A stretch of DNA of 64,000 bases from Monodelphis domestica. Its lineage: Eukaryota > Chordata > Mammalia > Didelphimorphia > Didelphidae. Where the stretch lies: the NCBI RefSeq assembly GCF_027887165.1, contig NC_077227.1, forward strand, positions 446,834,462-446,898,461, given 5' to 3'. Below the pieces are notes generated by a model that saw nothing but the letters and a program-made list of their open reading frames with translations, was not told the DNA's origin and ran no database searches. Position numbers and translations under genes: made by a program. Positions within the stretch are counted from its first letter, which is position 1. The number at the start of each line of letters is the position of its first letter. Shown here one piece after another: positions 33,549 to 44,649 of the stretch.

Positions 33549-33756
33549 GTATGTATGTCCTTCTCAGCTTCCCAGAAATGTTGGGATCTCTTTTCCAATA
33601 TAGGCTGTTCTTGGGAGAAGGAATTCCTAGTGGTTTAAAAGAAAAAAGTGTCAAAGCAAAACTTGCCTCTCCAGCAGCATCACTGAGGATGCTTATTATC
33701 ATTGAAAACATTGATAATATGCTTACTTGTGTATGAGGGCTGCATAGAGTACAGAG

Positions 33757-33779
33757 TAATAATAATAATAATAATAATA
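33757..33779. repeat. (AAT)n microsatellite
   Basis: Seven to eight AAT units. Confidence 0.9.
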
Positions 33780-33979
33780 GTAATACCTAGCATATACATC
33801 ACACTTTATGGGTTACAAAGCATTTTACATGTGTTATCACAGATTTGAATCACTTGCCTGCTCCCAGAGGGATGGAGGGGAGGGAGAGAGGGAGACAATT
33901 TGCATCATATAACTTTGGAAAACTTCTATGGAAATTTGTTATTACATGAAATTGGTAAAATAAAATATCATTATAATGA

Positions 33980-34200
33980 AGAAAAATGCATGTGTTATCT
34001 CATTTTATCCTCAAAACCCCTGGGATGTAAGTGCTATGATTGTTTCCATTTTACAGATAAGGAAACTTGAGGTTAAGAATCAGCAAGTGGCTGGTCATTT
34101 GTCATGCAGCTAGGAAGCATCTGAGGCTGGATTTGAACTCAGGTTTTCCTAACTTCAGGAGCATTTCTCTATCCTCTGCACCATCCATTTGCCTCTAGTT
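33980..34200. repeat. MIR/CORE-SINE-like repeat
   Basis: 'ttttacagataaggaaactt', 'agcaagtggctggtcatttg', 'tttgaactcaggttttccta' and 'cctctgcaccatccatttgc'. Confidence 0.6.
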
Positions 34201-34299
34201 AATAGTCATAGACTGGCTTGCTGATCCTGCTGGTTATATAAAGCCATAAAAAGGCTAATCACAACTATTAAAGCAATACTGCAATGGGCAGGAAGGCAT

Positions 34300-34600
34300 A
34301 CAATGGTATGGTGGCTAGAAAGGAAGACCTAGAGTTGGGAAAACCTGAGTTCAGACCCCAGAAACTACTGTTTACTACTGTCTAGTAAGTTCTTGGAAGA
34401 CTTACTTAACCTCTGCACAAGTCACAACTGCTATTTGCCTCCATTTTCTCCTCTGGAAAATGGATATCATAGTAGCTACATCCCAGAGTGGTTGTGAGGA
34501 TCAAATTAGATAATAATTGTAAAGTGTTTTACACAGTGTCTGGTACACAGTAGGCATTATATAAATACCAGACATCCTCCTCCTCCTCATTATTGTCACC
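34300..34600 (+). repeat. MIR-like SINE
   Basis: 'gtatggtggctagaaaggaa', 'gagttcagacccc', 'cctctggaaaatggatatca' and 'cagtgtctggtacacagtag' in order. A second scrap starts at about 34642. Confidence 0.6.
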
Positions 34601-35229
34601 TAATCTAGCAACTGTACCCATGTTGGTTTCTAATGTGTTTCAGTGGAGAGAACACTGGATTTAGCAACAGAAGACAGACTCAAATTCTGTCTCTACCATA
34701 TATATAGTCCTTGGGCAAATCACTTAACCTCACTGGTTTCTTGTTTCCTTATCTGAAAAATATAGGGGTTAGACTAGCTGGTTTCTCTACTCCCTTTCAG
34801 ACTGAGGTCAGTAAAAAGACTAATTCACCTTCTTTGAAAATTTCAAGATATGTTTTATTATTTTTAAAGGGGTCTAAAATAACAATGTGTCTCAGGAACA
34901 AGAGGGGACAATGTCCATTGCTTTGGCAGAAGATGCTGAGGCTCTAACTGTTTGGAGAACCTGAGCAATCCTTTAAGTAAGCTATTAGGTTGAGAAGAGG
35001 CAATTTGACAGTCTCATTTAATGGTTGATTAGTTGCAAAAGAAATATGAAATCTTTCATTCAGTGTACACAGCACCTTGTTTTGCCACTTAATAATGCAT
35101 TTGTCATGTGACATTGTATAGTATAGTTATTTATGTTTCTCTCTATCCCCTACTAGATTGAAAGTTCCAGAAGGGCAGAGAATTGTCTGCGTTTTGGATC
35201 TTCCCAAGCCTCTAAGACAGTGTTTTCTA

Positions 35230-35480
35230 TTTTCGTCCTTCAATTGTTTTTCAGTTGTATTTTAACTCTTCAAAACCCCACATAGGATTTTCTTGGCAAA
35301 GTTACTAGAGTGATTTGCCATTTCTTTCTCTGGCTCATTTTACTGATGAGGAAACCAAGGCAAAGAGGGTTAAGTGACTGGCCCAGATCACACAGCTAGT
35401 AAGAATCTGAGGCTAGATTTGAATTCAGGAAAATCAGGCTTCTTGATTTCAGTTTTATCTACTACACTACCTATGTGCCC
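35230..35480 (-). repeat. SINE with RTE/Bov-B-like tail, reverse
   Basis: 'ttcttggcaaagttactaga', 'gtgatttgccatttctttct', 'gatgaggaaaccaaggcaaa' and an end at 'acctatgtgcccc'. Confidence 0.78.
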
Positions 35481-35862
35481 CAAGTGTCCTTTGTACAGTA
35501 AGGTATAAATGTTGAACAAATGAACATGAAAATGGATGGTTATATTTAGAGCCCTCCCCACCAGAACTTTGAACATCTCATATTTCCATAAAGGGGAACT
35601 GTGTTAAGACATAGGAGGTTATTGATTTAGAATTTTGAGTTAATAAATCTTTACAAGGACAGCTTCCTGAATACTCCCTACTCATGACATTGCTTATTCA
35701 AAAGTGTTTTATGATAAAATGAACTGAAGATGAAGAAATCCAGCCTCCCCTCTATGTCAAGGCACATAAAAATTACTAATGAACCTCTGAGTTTCCTCTG
35801 TGTGCCTAATCTCTGACTCACTCTATCACTGCCAGCTACATACATTTCTCTTTTCTTCTTCC

Positions 35863-36050
35863 CGTTTTTTTTTTAAACCTTTATCTTCTGTTCTAGGGTC
35901 AACTCTAGGGCAGAAGGTCAAGGGGTAGGTAATTGGGATTAAGTGACTTGCCTAGGGTCACATAGCTAGGAAGTTCCTAAGGCCATATTTGATCCTCAGT
36001 CTTCCTGACTCTACGGCTGGTATTCTATCCACTGTGCTACCTAGCTGGCC
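35863..36050 (-). repeat. Marsupial tRNA-derived SINE, reverse
   Basis: T-run, 'aaacctttatcttctgttct', 'gtgacttgcctagggtcaca' and a head ending 'ctacctagctggccc'. Confidence 0.8.
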
Positions 36051-36289
36051 CTCTTATCTCCTTTTTCTAATTCCCTTCTTTACACTTCCATTACATTTTC
36101 TATCAGCTTTGATCAAAGCTTTAAACCTGCAATAGAATATTTCTAGGATTGATGGATTGCACTAGGAACTAAAGTTTGCTGACTCTTGGGTGATCCAGAA
36201 TGTGATTCAGTGCTCTAGGTGACTTGTCTGAGAGATTCCCCGTAGCATTAAGTCTTGCACTTCCTTTTTTGTACAGAGATATTCTCTGT

Positions 36290-36611
36290 CAGTGATGGTG
36301 AACCTATGGTACATGTGTCAAAAAGAGCACCCAGAGCCTTTTCTGTGGGAACACCTGCAGTCACCTGCCAGAGTTCATTACTAGAACTACTAGAGTAGAG
36401 GGACTTGAGTTGGAACTGCTCCCCTCCCCCTCTCCATGCACCAGAGACATTCCTTACTTACCCCCCCTCCTCTGCTCATCAGCCAATGGGAGAGCTTCTT
36501 CCCTCCCCTGTCTGGGATAAAGAGGGGGGGAATGTGGTGGTGGAGAGGAGATGGGGCACAGCACTAGGGGGTGGGGCCAGCACACTATCTCTAAAAGGTT
36601 CACCATCACTG
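36290..36611. mobile_element. Non-autonomous hAT/Charlie-like DNA transposon
   Basis: This 322-bp unit has inverted ends: CAGTGATGGTGAACCT at 36290 and AGGTTCACCATCACTG ending at 36611, perfect over 16 bases. The flanking octamers match poorly (4 of 8), so no clear target duplication is left. There is no transposase frame. The element ends only 170 bp before the acceptor of the NACHT exon. Confidence 0.8.
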
Positions 36612-36781
36612 TTTTAGGCATCCTTCCATCTGTAGGAAGGAAGGTCACTTTCTAAGCCCAGATGAACATTTAACCCATGTATCACCAAATCACTCTGCCC
36701 AGGGAACCCAGGCCTAACTAAGTCAAATCAACGTTCATCATTTCCTATATAGGATTTTATTTTCATTTCTCTTTCTTCTAG

Positions 36782-38594
36782 TTACTGCATGTAAGAAGTA
36801 CACCGCCAAGCTGAAGGCCACAGTGTCTGCCCAGTCTCGTTTCCTTAGCACATATGATGGGACCGAGAATCTGTGCTTAGAGAACATATACACAGAAAAT
36901 ATCCTAGAAATTCGGAAGAATCTCAGCTTGGGTGTACCCAGCCAAAAGGGCCATGACACCCTGGAGCTGGCTGAGATCTTCAACCATAAGGGGTGCATCA
37001 ATGAAGACGCTGACACTGTGCTGCTGGTAGGAGAGGCAGGCAGCGGGAAGAGCACCCTCCTGCAGCAGCTCCATCGCCTGTGGGCCACGGGCCAGCAGTT
37101 TCAGGATTTCCTCTTTGTTTTCCCATTCAGTTGCCGGCAGTTGCAGTCCATGGACAAGCCGGTCTCAGTGCAGAGCCTGCTGTTTGAGCAGTGCTGCTGG
37201 CCCAACGAGGGCCAACAAGAGGTCTTCTGGTACCTCCTCGATCATCCCGATCGGGTCCTGCTCACTTTCGATGGCTTTGATGAATTCAAGTTCAGGTTTA
37301 CGGAGAGAGAGACCCACTGTTCCCCCACCGACCCTACCTCTGCCCAGAATCTGCTCTTCAACCTTCTGCGGGGCAATCTGATGAAAAACACCAAGAAGGT
37401 ACTGACGAGCCGGCCCCACGCCATCTGCCCTTCCCTCAGGAAGTACGTCCGCAAGGAACTCAGCCTGATGGGCTTCTCCCAGGACGGGATAGAGCTGTTC
37501 ATGAGGAAGCATCACAGCGACGCTGGGGTAGCTGACCGGCTGGTGCAGCTGGTGAAAGCGACCTCCGCCCTGCACGGGCTGTGCCACGTGCCTGTCTTCT
37601 CGTGGATTGTGTCCCGGTGTCACAAGGAGCTCCTGCTGCATGGCTCTGGCTTCCTGAAGACTACCACAGACATGTATCTGCTGGTCCTGCGGCATTTCAT
37701 ATCTCACGCCTCCCCTGAGGACGTGGCATGGGGCCTTGGGGCCAGCACCCTCCGGCCTCGTCTGCCCACCATCCTGCGCTTGGGCAGACTGGCTCTGTGG
37801 GGGCTGGGGACGTGCAGCTACGTGTTCTCTGCAGAGCAGCTTCGGGCCTCTGGGGTGGACGAGGAGGACCTTTCTCTGGGCTTCCTGGTGCCATCTAAAA
37901 GCTTCCCTCCGGAGAGCTCGGCTCCGGTGGAATTCTTGCACATTACTCTGCAATGCTTTTTTGCGGCTTTCTATCTGCTGCTTGGTGCTGATGTCAACCC
38001 CTCCGCGATCAGATGCGTGTTCGGTGGGCACAAGAAGCCCCATCAGCCCCTGCCTCGGCTGTTCCCCATGGCCTGTTTCCAATCCCCTGAGCCAGAGGAG
38101 GAGAGCGTCCTAACTCTCTTGCAGAGAGCCGAAACCCACAATGTCCGGATTACCGCCGTTTTCCTGGCAGGCCTGCTGTCCCAGGAGCACTGGCGCCTGG
38201 TAACCGAATGCCGGGGAACTTCCACCCCACTCCTCCAGAAAAAGAGCCGTGTCAGGCGGTGCCTGGCCCGAGGCCTCAGGAGGCACTTCCGGTCCATCCC
38301 CCGGGCTGTGCCCGGAGAAGTCAAGAGTATGCATGCCATGCCGGAGTTCGTCTGGTTGATCAGGAGTCTCTACGAGATGCAGGACGAGCATCTGGCCCGG
38401 AAAGCCGTGAGCAAGCTGGAGGTGGGACACCTGAAGGTGACCTATTGCAATATCGGTCCTGCGGAATGTGCTGCCCTGGCTTTTGTGCTAAAGAACCTCC
38501 AGCAGCCTGTGGCCCTCCAGCTGGATTATAATTCAGTGGGAGACATCGGTGTGGAGCAGCTCTTGCCATGCCTGAGTGTCTGCCGCGCGCTCTA
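36782..38594 (+). CDS. NOD2: NOD2 exon 4 equivalent: NACHT ATPase, winged-helix region and first LRRs
   Basis: This 1813-nt exon encodes residues 189-792 and part of 793. The NACHT domain binds and hydrolyses ATP to drive NOD2 oligomerisation. Walker A is GEAGSGKST (residues 272-280, 37030-37056), with Lys278 equivalent to human Lys305. Walker B is DGFDE (residues 352-356, 37270-37284), and a TSRP sensor-type motif has its Arg at residue 399. 'HGLCHVPVF', '[10 protein letters not shown]' and '[17 protein letters not shown]' mark the helical and winged-helix regions. The first LRRs begin near '[18 protein letters not shown]'. The frame is fully open with no damage. The acceptor is 'tttcttctag|tt' and the donor 'cta|gtgagt'. 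Codon use is GC-rich compared with the AT-rich introns. The Blau-syndrome Arg334 position (FSCRQ, residue 307 here) is conserved. Confidence 0.98.
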
Positions 38595-38908
38595 GTGAGT
38601 CACTCCCTCAGCTGCTTCCGGGTTCCTTGGATTTGGGGAGAGGGGACTTAGCATAGTAGGGAAGAGCTGGAGGGGGCCCTGAGCCCATTAACCCAGGGGT
38701 TCTTAACCATTTGGGGTATCATGGACTCCTTTGGCAGTCTGTTGAAGCTTTTCTCTCAATAATAGTTTTAAATATTTATTTAAATAATATTTTATTCAAT
38801 AATAATATTTTATTTAAAATGCATAGTTACAGAGGAAGCCAATTATATCAGAAGAGTTATAATATTTAAAAAAAATAAGTTCATGGACCCCAGGTTAAAA
38901 ACTCTAGA

Positions 38909-39090
38909 ATTTAAAAAAAAATCCTTACCTTCCAGAGGCAGCTGGGTGGCTCAGTGGATTGAGAGCCAGGCCTAGAGCCAGGAGGTTATGGCTCAAATAT
39001 GGCCTTAGACACTTCCTAGTTGTGTGACCCTGGACAAGTCACTTGACTCCCATTGCCCAGCCCTTACTGCTAAGATGGAAGGTAAGGATT
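38909..39090 (+). repeat. Marsupial tRNA-derived SINE, left member of an inverted pair
   Basis: Head 'ggcagctgggtggctcagtg' at about 38937, 'gtgtgaccctggacaagtca', and the end 'atggaaggtaaggatt' near 39090. A short 'aaaatccttaccttcc' stub at 38918-38934 precedes it and may be the broken tail of another copy. Confidence 0.82.
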
Positions 39091-39096
39091 TACAGA

Positions 39097-39304
39097 TTTT
39101 TTTAAACCCTTACCTTCTGTCTTGGAATCAATACCATGTATTGGTTCCAAGGCAAAAAAAAAAAAGAGCAGTAAGGGCTGGGCAATGAGCGTTAAGTGAC
39201 TTGCCTAGGGTCACACAGCTAAGAAGTGTCTGAGGTCAGACTTGAACCCAGGACCTCCTGTCTCTGGACCTGGTTTTCAATTCCCTGTACCACTTAGCTG
39301 CCCT
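39097..39304 (-). repeat. Marsupial tRNA-derived SINE, right member of an inverted pair
   Basis: 'aaacccttaccttctgtctt', 'gtattggttccaaggcaaaa', 'gtgacttgcctagggtcaca' and a head ending 'cacttagctgccctc'. It lies tail-to-tail with the previous SINE, less than 15 bp apart. Confidence 0.85.
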
Positions 39305-40558
39305 CTAGTTGCTGGATCTTGCAGCTAGAATTTGAAGGGAGCTCAGAGGTCATCTTATCTATTCCTCATTTTATAGATAAGAAAAGTAAGACCCAAAGAG
39401 GTTAAATTATTTGCCCAAGATCATTCATAGAGGTTGTAAGTAGCCCAACCACTTTATTTTAGGGAAGACAAAAGAATGAAGTGATGTTCCCAGAGCAATA
39501 TAGTGAGTTCATGACAAGGCTGCTTTCTACAGTCCTTCACCCCCCAAGTTAGCTATGCCCATCTTCCTCCCAAATATGCCAGGACAGTGTGTTGGAGGTG
39601 CTGAGGGTGGTTTTATTTGTCAAAATCCAAGGAAATGGTGACCAAATCTCTTGGCTCAGCTGAGCCAGACTGATTTTTCTTTAGAAATTAAATCATATTG
39701 TGTTCTACTGCCTCCCTGAAGGCAGACACAATATTACCCTCTGAATTTACAACCCTAGCACCCAGCATCATACCTGGCATGTATTAGGATCTTATTGGTC
39801 AATTTATATTTCTGCCCCTAACGGAGAGAGGACATTGTGTTCTGAAATAGTCATGGCTGTCCAAGAACAATGACAAGCAATAGGGTATTTAATTTTTTTC
39901 CTGTCGTCTAGGTAGGCTGCAACATGGTATCCCCCATTTCTCCAACATGAAGTCATTTTTTATGTCTGTCTTTTTTCCCAAATATTTTTTTCAATTACAT
40001 GTCAAACATTTTTAACATTCATTTAAAATTTTTGATTTTCAAATTCTCTTTCCCTCCCTCCTTCTTCTCCCTTATTCAGAAATCAAACGATTTGATATAT
40101 ATTATAATGTCAGTCTTTAGACTTGAGACTCTAGAAAATCTTATTAAAAAGAATTCAGTAAAAAGTAGATTCCATGAGGGCAGAGGTTATTATTATTATT
40201 AATTCTTTTTAGTTCTGTAGCTTCAATACCCAGACTGGTACATTCATTGAATTTAAATACCTTTTTTTTTTAAGTTCTTCAGAATCTCTGGGGTGTTTTC
40301 TATAGGTAAAATCCCAAGAAGCATATTAATATTAGTTATTTCTCATAACATATTCCCATATTATGGCTCTATGTCTTATTTACTTTCTGACCTTGATTGA
40401 TTGGAAATTTGATAAGAAAGAATGTTCCAGTTTGATGTCCCCATAGTTTTTTTTCTTAATCAAGTTTAAAAAACCAATATAAATTATTTTTATCCTTGAT
40501 GTTTTGTTTTATTTTGTTGTGGATGTTATTGTTGTTGTTTTGATTCAATAGTCTAAAG

Positions 40559-40751
40559 CAGTGGTTCTCAACCTTTCTAATGCCGTGACCCCACAATACA
40601 GTTCCTCATGTTGCAGTGACCCCAAACCAAAAAAATTATTTTGGTGGCTACTTCAAAACTGTAATTTTGCTACAGTTATGATTTGGAATGTAAATACCTG
40701 ATGTGCATTATGTATTCTCATTGCTACAAATTGAGAGGTTGAGAACCGCTG
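40559..40751. mobile_element. Internally deleted SPIN-like hAT element
   Basis: This 193-bp element has inverted ends: CAGTGGTTCTCAACCT at 40559 and AGGTTGAGAACCGCTG ending at 40751. Internal text 'taatgccgtgaccccacaat', 'acagttcctcatgttgcagt' and 'actgtaattttgctac' matches the SPIN (Space Invader) hAT family as I recall it. The flanking octamers 40551-40558 (gtctaaag) and 40752-40759 (ggctagag) agree at 6 of 8 positions, as expected for an old hAT target duplication. There is no transposase. Confidence 0.85.
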
Positions 40752-41199
40752 GGCTAGAGAATAATCTTTAATTAAGTAAGAAGGAAAGATAGTAAGACAG
40801 CTGCTAACTTTTCTCAGGTTCTCAGGTCTAGGACCCATCATTTTAACACCGTTCAGGTTCAATCGCCTTTATCATTTTGGAGGTAGTGACACAGATGGAC
40901 CCCTGAGCAGGAGGTGGACAAGTTTGATGTCCAGAGGGAAAATGACCTAAAAGAGTCTCAAAAGATTTTTCACACACAGAGCAGCCTTCTATAAATTGAC
41001 CCTGGCAGAGTGCCATTTACTCAAGCATATGCCAAAGGGAGTGAGTGAGTTTTACCAAATACTGACTTGTAGATTGAGATGTTTGCACTTAAAAGAACCT
41101 TGGAGATTGTTTACTCAGCATCCATCCATGAAGCACAGATATTTGTGCTATTGAGATAAATGAAAACTGTGCCAAAGCCTGTTGTTACCTTTGCAACAT

Positions 41200-41908
41200 C
41201 TCTTAAATAAGCCCCTTTCTTCTAAATGCTACTGCTCTGGTGCAGCTCCTCATCACCTCTTGCTTAGACTATTGCAGTATCCTGCTTGTAGGTCTGCCTT
41301 CCTGAAGTGTCCCTACTTTAGGCCATATTCCATTTAGCCACTAAAATTATTTTCCCAAGTTACAGATTGGATCATGTCACCCTCCCTCTCCCAATCATCT
41401 CTCCTGCCTCAATAAATTTCGGTGGTTTCCTGTTGCCTCCAGGAATAAATACAAAATGGATTAAAATCCATACATAACTCTCTCCTCCCTTTACAGACTT
41501 TTTAAAACTTTTTTCCCTGACATGTATTCAATCTAGTGACACTGGGCTTCTGGCTGTACCAAGATTAAGACACTCCCATCTCTCAACTCTAGAAGTTCTC
41601 TCTGTATGTCCCCTATGCCTGGAGTGGTTTTCCTCCTCTGCTTAGACTGCTGGCATCCCTGGTAACTGAAATCACACCTTCTATTGGAAACTTTCCCCAA
41701 CACTTCTTAATGCCAGTGCCTGTCCTTCTGTCAATTATTTCTAATTTATCCTGTAGATAGCTTACTTTATCTATATTTGTTTGTATATTGTCTTACCCAT
41801 TAAATTACAAGCTCCTTGAAGGCAGGGACTGCCTTTTTCTTTTTTTGTATCTTTAGCACTAAGCATAGTGCCTGGTATATAATGTTTATTGATTGATTGA
41901 TTGATTAA
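41200..41908 (-). repeat. L2-type LINE 3' portion, reverse, with (TTGA)n end
   Basis: A long L2 3' stretch in reverse: 'gatcatgtcaccctccctct', 'cagtggtttcctgttgcc'-like text, 'cctatgcctggagtggtttt', 'acaagctccttgaaggcagg' and 'agcatagtgcctggtatata', ending in a (TTGA)n run. Confidence 0.72.
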
Positions 41909-42074
41909 GGTATGCTTAGATTCAATTCTAAGACCCCAAAGGATTGGTTGGGACATCTGAAGAGTCAGTGTATAATCAGGTGAAAAGCTCTCTCTCAAAA
42001 AAGGTGTCCTATGAAGATCCTTCCTTTGCCTCTCTTTATTTTCTTCATTTTTTTCTTTTCTTTTTCTCTTTTAG

Positions 42075-42158
42075 CTTGAGAGATAACAACATTTCTGACC
42101 AGGGAATCTGCAGGCTGGTTGACCAAGCTCTACAGTGTGACCAGTTTCAGAAGCTCGC
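42075..42158 (+). CDS. NOD2: NOD2 exon 5 equivalent, LRR
   Basis: An 84-nt exon holding one leucine-rich repeat unit. Acceptor 'ctcttttag|c', donor 'ctcgc|gtaagt'. Translation continues '[20 protein letters not shown]' then 'QCDQFQKLA'. It has the same phase (2) at both ends, so LRR exons can be added or skipped without changing frame. Confidence 0.96.
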
Positions 42159-42336
42159 GTAAGTAGGACTTCCATCGTTGAAATTGATCCCAACTCCATG
42201 GAGGATGAGTTTCTGTCTTTGGGAATGGGGCAGGGTACAAATTAAGAAGCAAAATAACCAGGTTTGTTTTGTTCCTGAAACTTCTGTTTGTTCTAGCCTT
42301 CCCTTCAACACTTTGGGTCTCCTGTGAATCTTTCAG
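42159..42336 (+). other. NOD2: NOD2 intron 5
   Basis: A short 178-bp intron, GT-AG, with no repeat. Confidence 0.95.
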
Positions 42337-42420
42337 GTTGTTCAATAACAAGTTGACAGATGATTGTGCTCACTCTTTGGCCAGCCTTCTCAAGTACAAG
42401 CAGAACTTCTTGGCATTGAG
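42337..42420 (+). CDS. NOD2: NOD2 exon 6 equivalent, LRR
   Basis: An 84-nt leucine-rich repeat exon. Acceptor 'tctttcag|g', donor 'attgag|gtgagg'. Reads '[20 protein letters not shown]' then 'KQNFLAL'. Phase 2 at both ends. The LRR array forms the concave ligand-sensing face of NOD2. Confidence 0.96.
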
Positions 42421-44565
42421 GTGAGGAGAGGGGAGTCACTTCTCTTAGAGGTCCCTTAATCCCTACCCCACCTCACTCCTCCACAATGATTTCATACTTG
42501 AGCAAAGTAAGAAGAAACAAATGTCCAGATCCAATCAGTTTGAGACTAGTCCAGAATTTGTTACCAGATAATGATCTGAGATTTCAGGGTTCCTGGATTG
42601 CCTGAATACAGTGTAGTGGTAGTGGTGGTTATTATTATGTGATATCCCTTGGAACTTGTCATCCTAATGATTCTTTGGGGCATTTGTTCTTTGCCCCACC
42701 CAGGGCAAACAATTCCTAGATCATTTCCCCTGTTCTATGCCTTATGCCATTTGGGCACTGAATAGGCACTGTGTTTAAACTAGTGATGATAACAGGTTTG
42801 TTTTGAGATTTTACTGTAAATCATGATGCAAGGATGCTATGGTCCATCCCATAGCACTAAACTGAAGATTGCAGGCTAATTAGGCTTTCTCCTTTTTTTT
42901 TTTTGGCATAGAAATAGCAGCTCTGGTCAGTAGCAGCTCAGGTGGCTCAAACAGTAGATGGTTTGTGTATCTGTAGTCCAGATCCTTCCAGCCTGAACCT
43001 CACTTGTAAACATTTTGGGACGTAGTTACCTAAGAATTAGTTCCTTATTTTCAGTTGGCTTGCCTGTCTGATTATATTATATTCTAATTATATGGGCATA
43101 GATTTAGAGCTTAGAAGGATCTCAGAGCTCATCTAGTCCAACCTTGTGATTTTTCTGTGATGGAAAACTGAGACTCATAGCAATAAGTCCAAGATCATAC
43201 AAATAGTATCAGAGTCAAAATGTGAATCTAGGCCCCTGACTTCTTTCCACTCTACTGCTTTCATTTTTAAGGTTTGGATAAGCAGGAAAACATGGTAAAA
43301 CCAGTGATTGTCCCCAGCCCTTGTTTGTTGGACTTGGGCTTATTCACTTGTTTACCTACTCTCATTTCCCTTTTTTGTTCTCTGGCCAATTAGCGGAGGT
43401 GTTCTTAAGTGGGACCAAGGTTGAAGAATGGAGCCTTATTTGATAAAATTAATAGCAAAGAAAAATAAATTCATTGACATGGTTTGAGCTCTTAAATAAC
43501 TTTGGATAATTTGAAAATAGAGGATTTGAATTCGAAGCAAGAGAATCTAAGTTCAGATTTCAGCTTTGCAACTGAAGCTAGCTAGACATTTAATCCTTTC
43601 TGGTCGTTAGTTTTCCCATCTATAAAATAAGTTTGTTGGATTGTTCGATGATCTTTAATTCCATTCTGACTGTATCCTGAGATCTTAGGGTTCTATCCTA
43701 TGGTCCCAAGTTCATTCCTATTCAAAGAAATACAACTCAAAGCATGTGCCTTGTGGTTGTTGGGTAGATCAGGACCTGCTTGAAGAAGCCCTGGGGTTTC
43801 TGTCTTCTGACTCCTCTCTACCTTCATGATTAGGTCTTTCCCATCTATTTTGTCTGGGTCTCTGTTAAAGTCAGTGTCAGTCTCTGGGCCAAAGGACTGA
43901 TTAGAAACTTATGTTGATTCTACCAGCTTTTCTTGCAGCTATTCACATCTTCCTCTCCTCCCCTGCCTTATATCCCTCTTTAGGCCACTCTTTTGCAACA
44001 GGTAAATGCTACCTGCAGTCAGCTTTCAGAAAAAGAAAAAGAATCCTAAGAAACTGAGGCTTGTCTTTGTATAGGCACCAAGTTAGTGACTGAAGCAAAG
44101 GGGACCATAACTCATCTTTCTCTAGTCTGACCTCTCCCTTATGGTTTGGAAAAGCCTACCACCTATTTTGACCTTCTCTCCCTCCCTGCACTCATATACC
44201 CATCATGCTTTGCTTGGTGTTTTATTTTTCCCCTCTTGCTGAGAGCAAATGAAATTGTGTCAGATAGTTGAGTAGGCCAACATGGTCAAGTTAAGAAAAG
44301 GTTCTACTTTTTCTTGCAAAATAACGTGAACTAAATCTAGAATTGATCTAGAAACCTGCCATTCTCTTCTCCTCCTGTCTAATCTAAACTCCATAAAATG
44401 AGCCTGCTGATTCCCTGGGCTGGGAGAAACAACTAGCACCAATCTCCAGGTTTTCCGTGCTTTATAAATCTTAAAGCAATATAGAGACATTCAGAGTTAA
44501 GATTATTATAATTATTTTTGCCTTCCCTTCAAGGTGTGTGGATTGAGATCACTTTAAAATTTCAG
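42421..44565 (+). other. NOD2: NOD2 intron 6
   Basis: A 2.1-kb intron. A MIR-like repeat lies at about 43095-43265 ('agatttagagcttagaagga', 'tcatctagtccaaccttgtg'). The remainder shows nothing I recognise. Confidence 0.9.
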
Positions 44566-44649
44566 GTTGGGGAACAATCACATTACTGCAGTAGGAGCCA
44601 AGGTGTTGGCTGAAGGCCTGAAGGACAATGATTCTCTTCAGTTTTTGGG
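44566..44649 (+). CDS. NOD2: NOD2 exon 7 equivalent, LRR
   Basis: An 84-nt leucine-rich repeat exon. Acceptor 'aatttcag|g', donor 'tttggg|gtaggt'. Reads '[20 protein letters not shown]' then 'NDSLQFLG'. Phase 2 at both ends. Confidence 0.96.

Larger units (their letters stand above)
33549..36781 (+). other. NOD2: NOD2 intron 3
   Basis: A 3.23-kb GT-AG intron, phase 1. MIR-like sequence occupies about 33790-34200 and 34300-34600. The SINEs and the hAT element are listed separately. No other feature was recognised. Confidence 0.9.
38595..42074 (+). other. NOD2: NOD2 intron 4
   Basis: A 3.48-kb GT-AG intron, phase 2. It holds an inverted SINE pair, a SPIN-like hAT element and an L2 fragment, each listed separately. 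39330-39450 is a MIR-like scrap. 39450-40550 and 40760-41200 show nothing I can name. Confidence 0.9.

Noticed and set aside
33437-33736. 99-codon frame extending NOD2 exon 3 beyond its donor
   Set aside because: The matching part ends at a good donor (33549) and the extension has no NOD2 similarity. It is intron read-through.
37165-38082. A 305-codon open frame on the - strand opposite NOD2 exon 4
   Set aside because: It is the antisense shadow of the GC-rich NACHT coding sequence and has no family resemblance.
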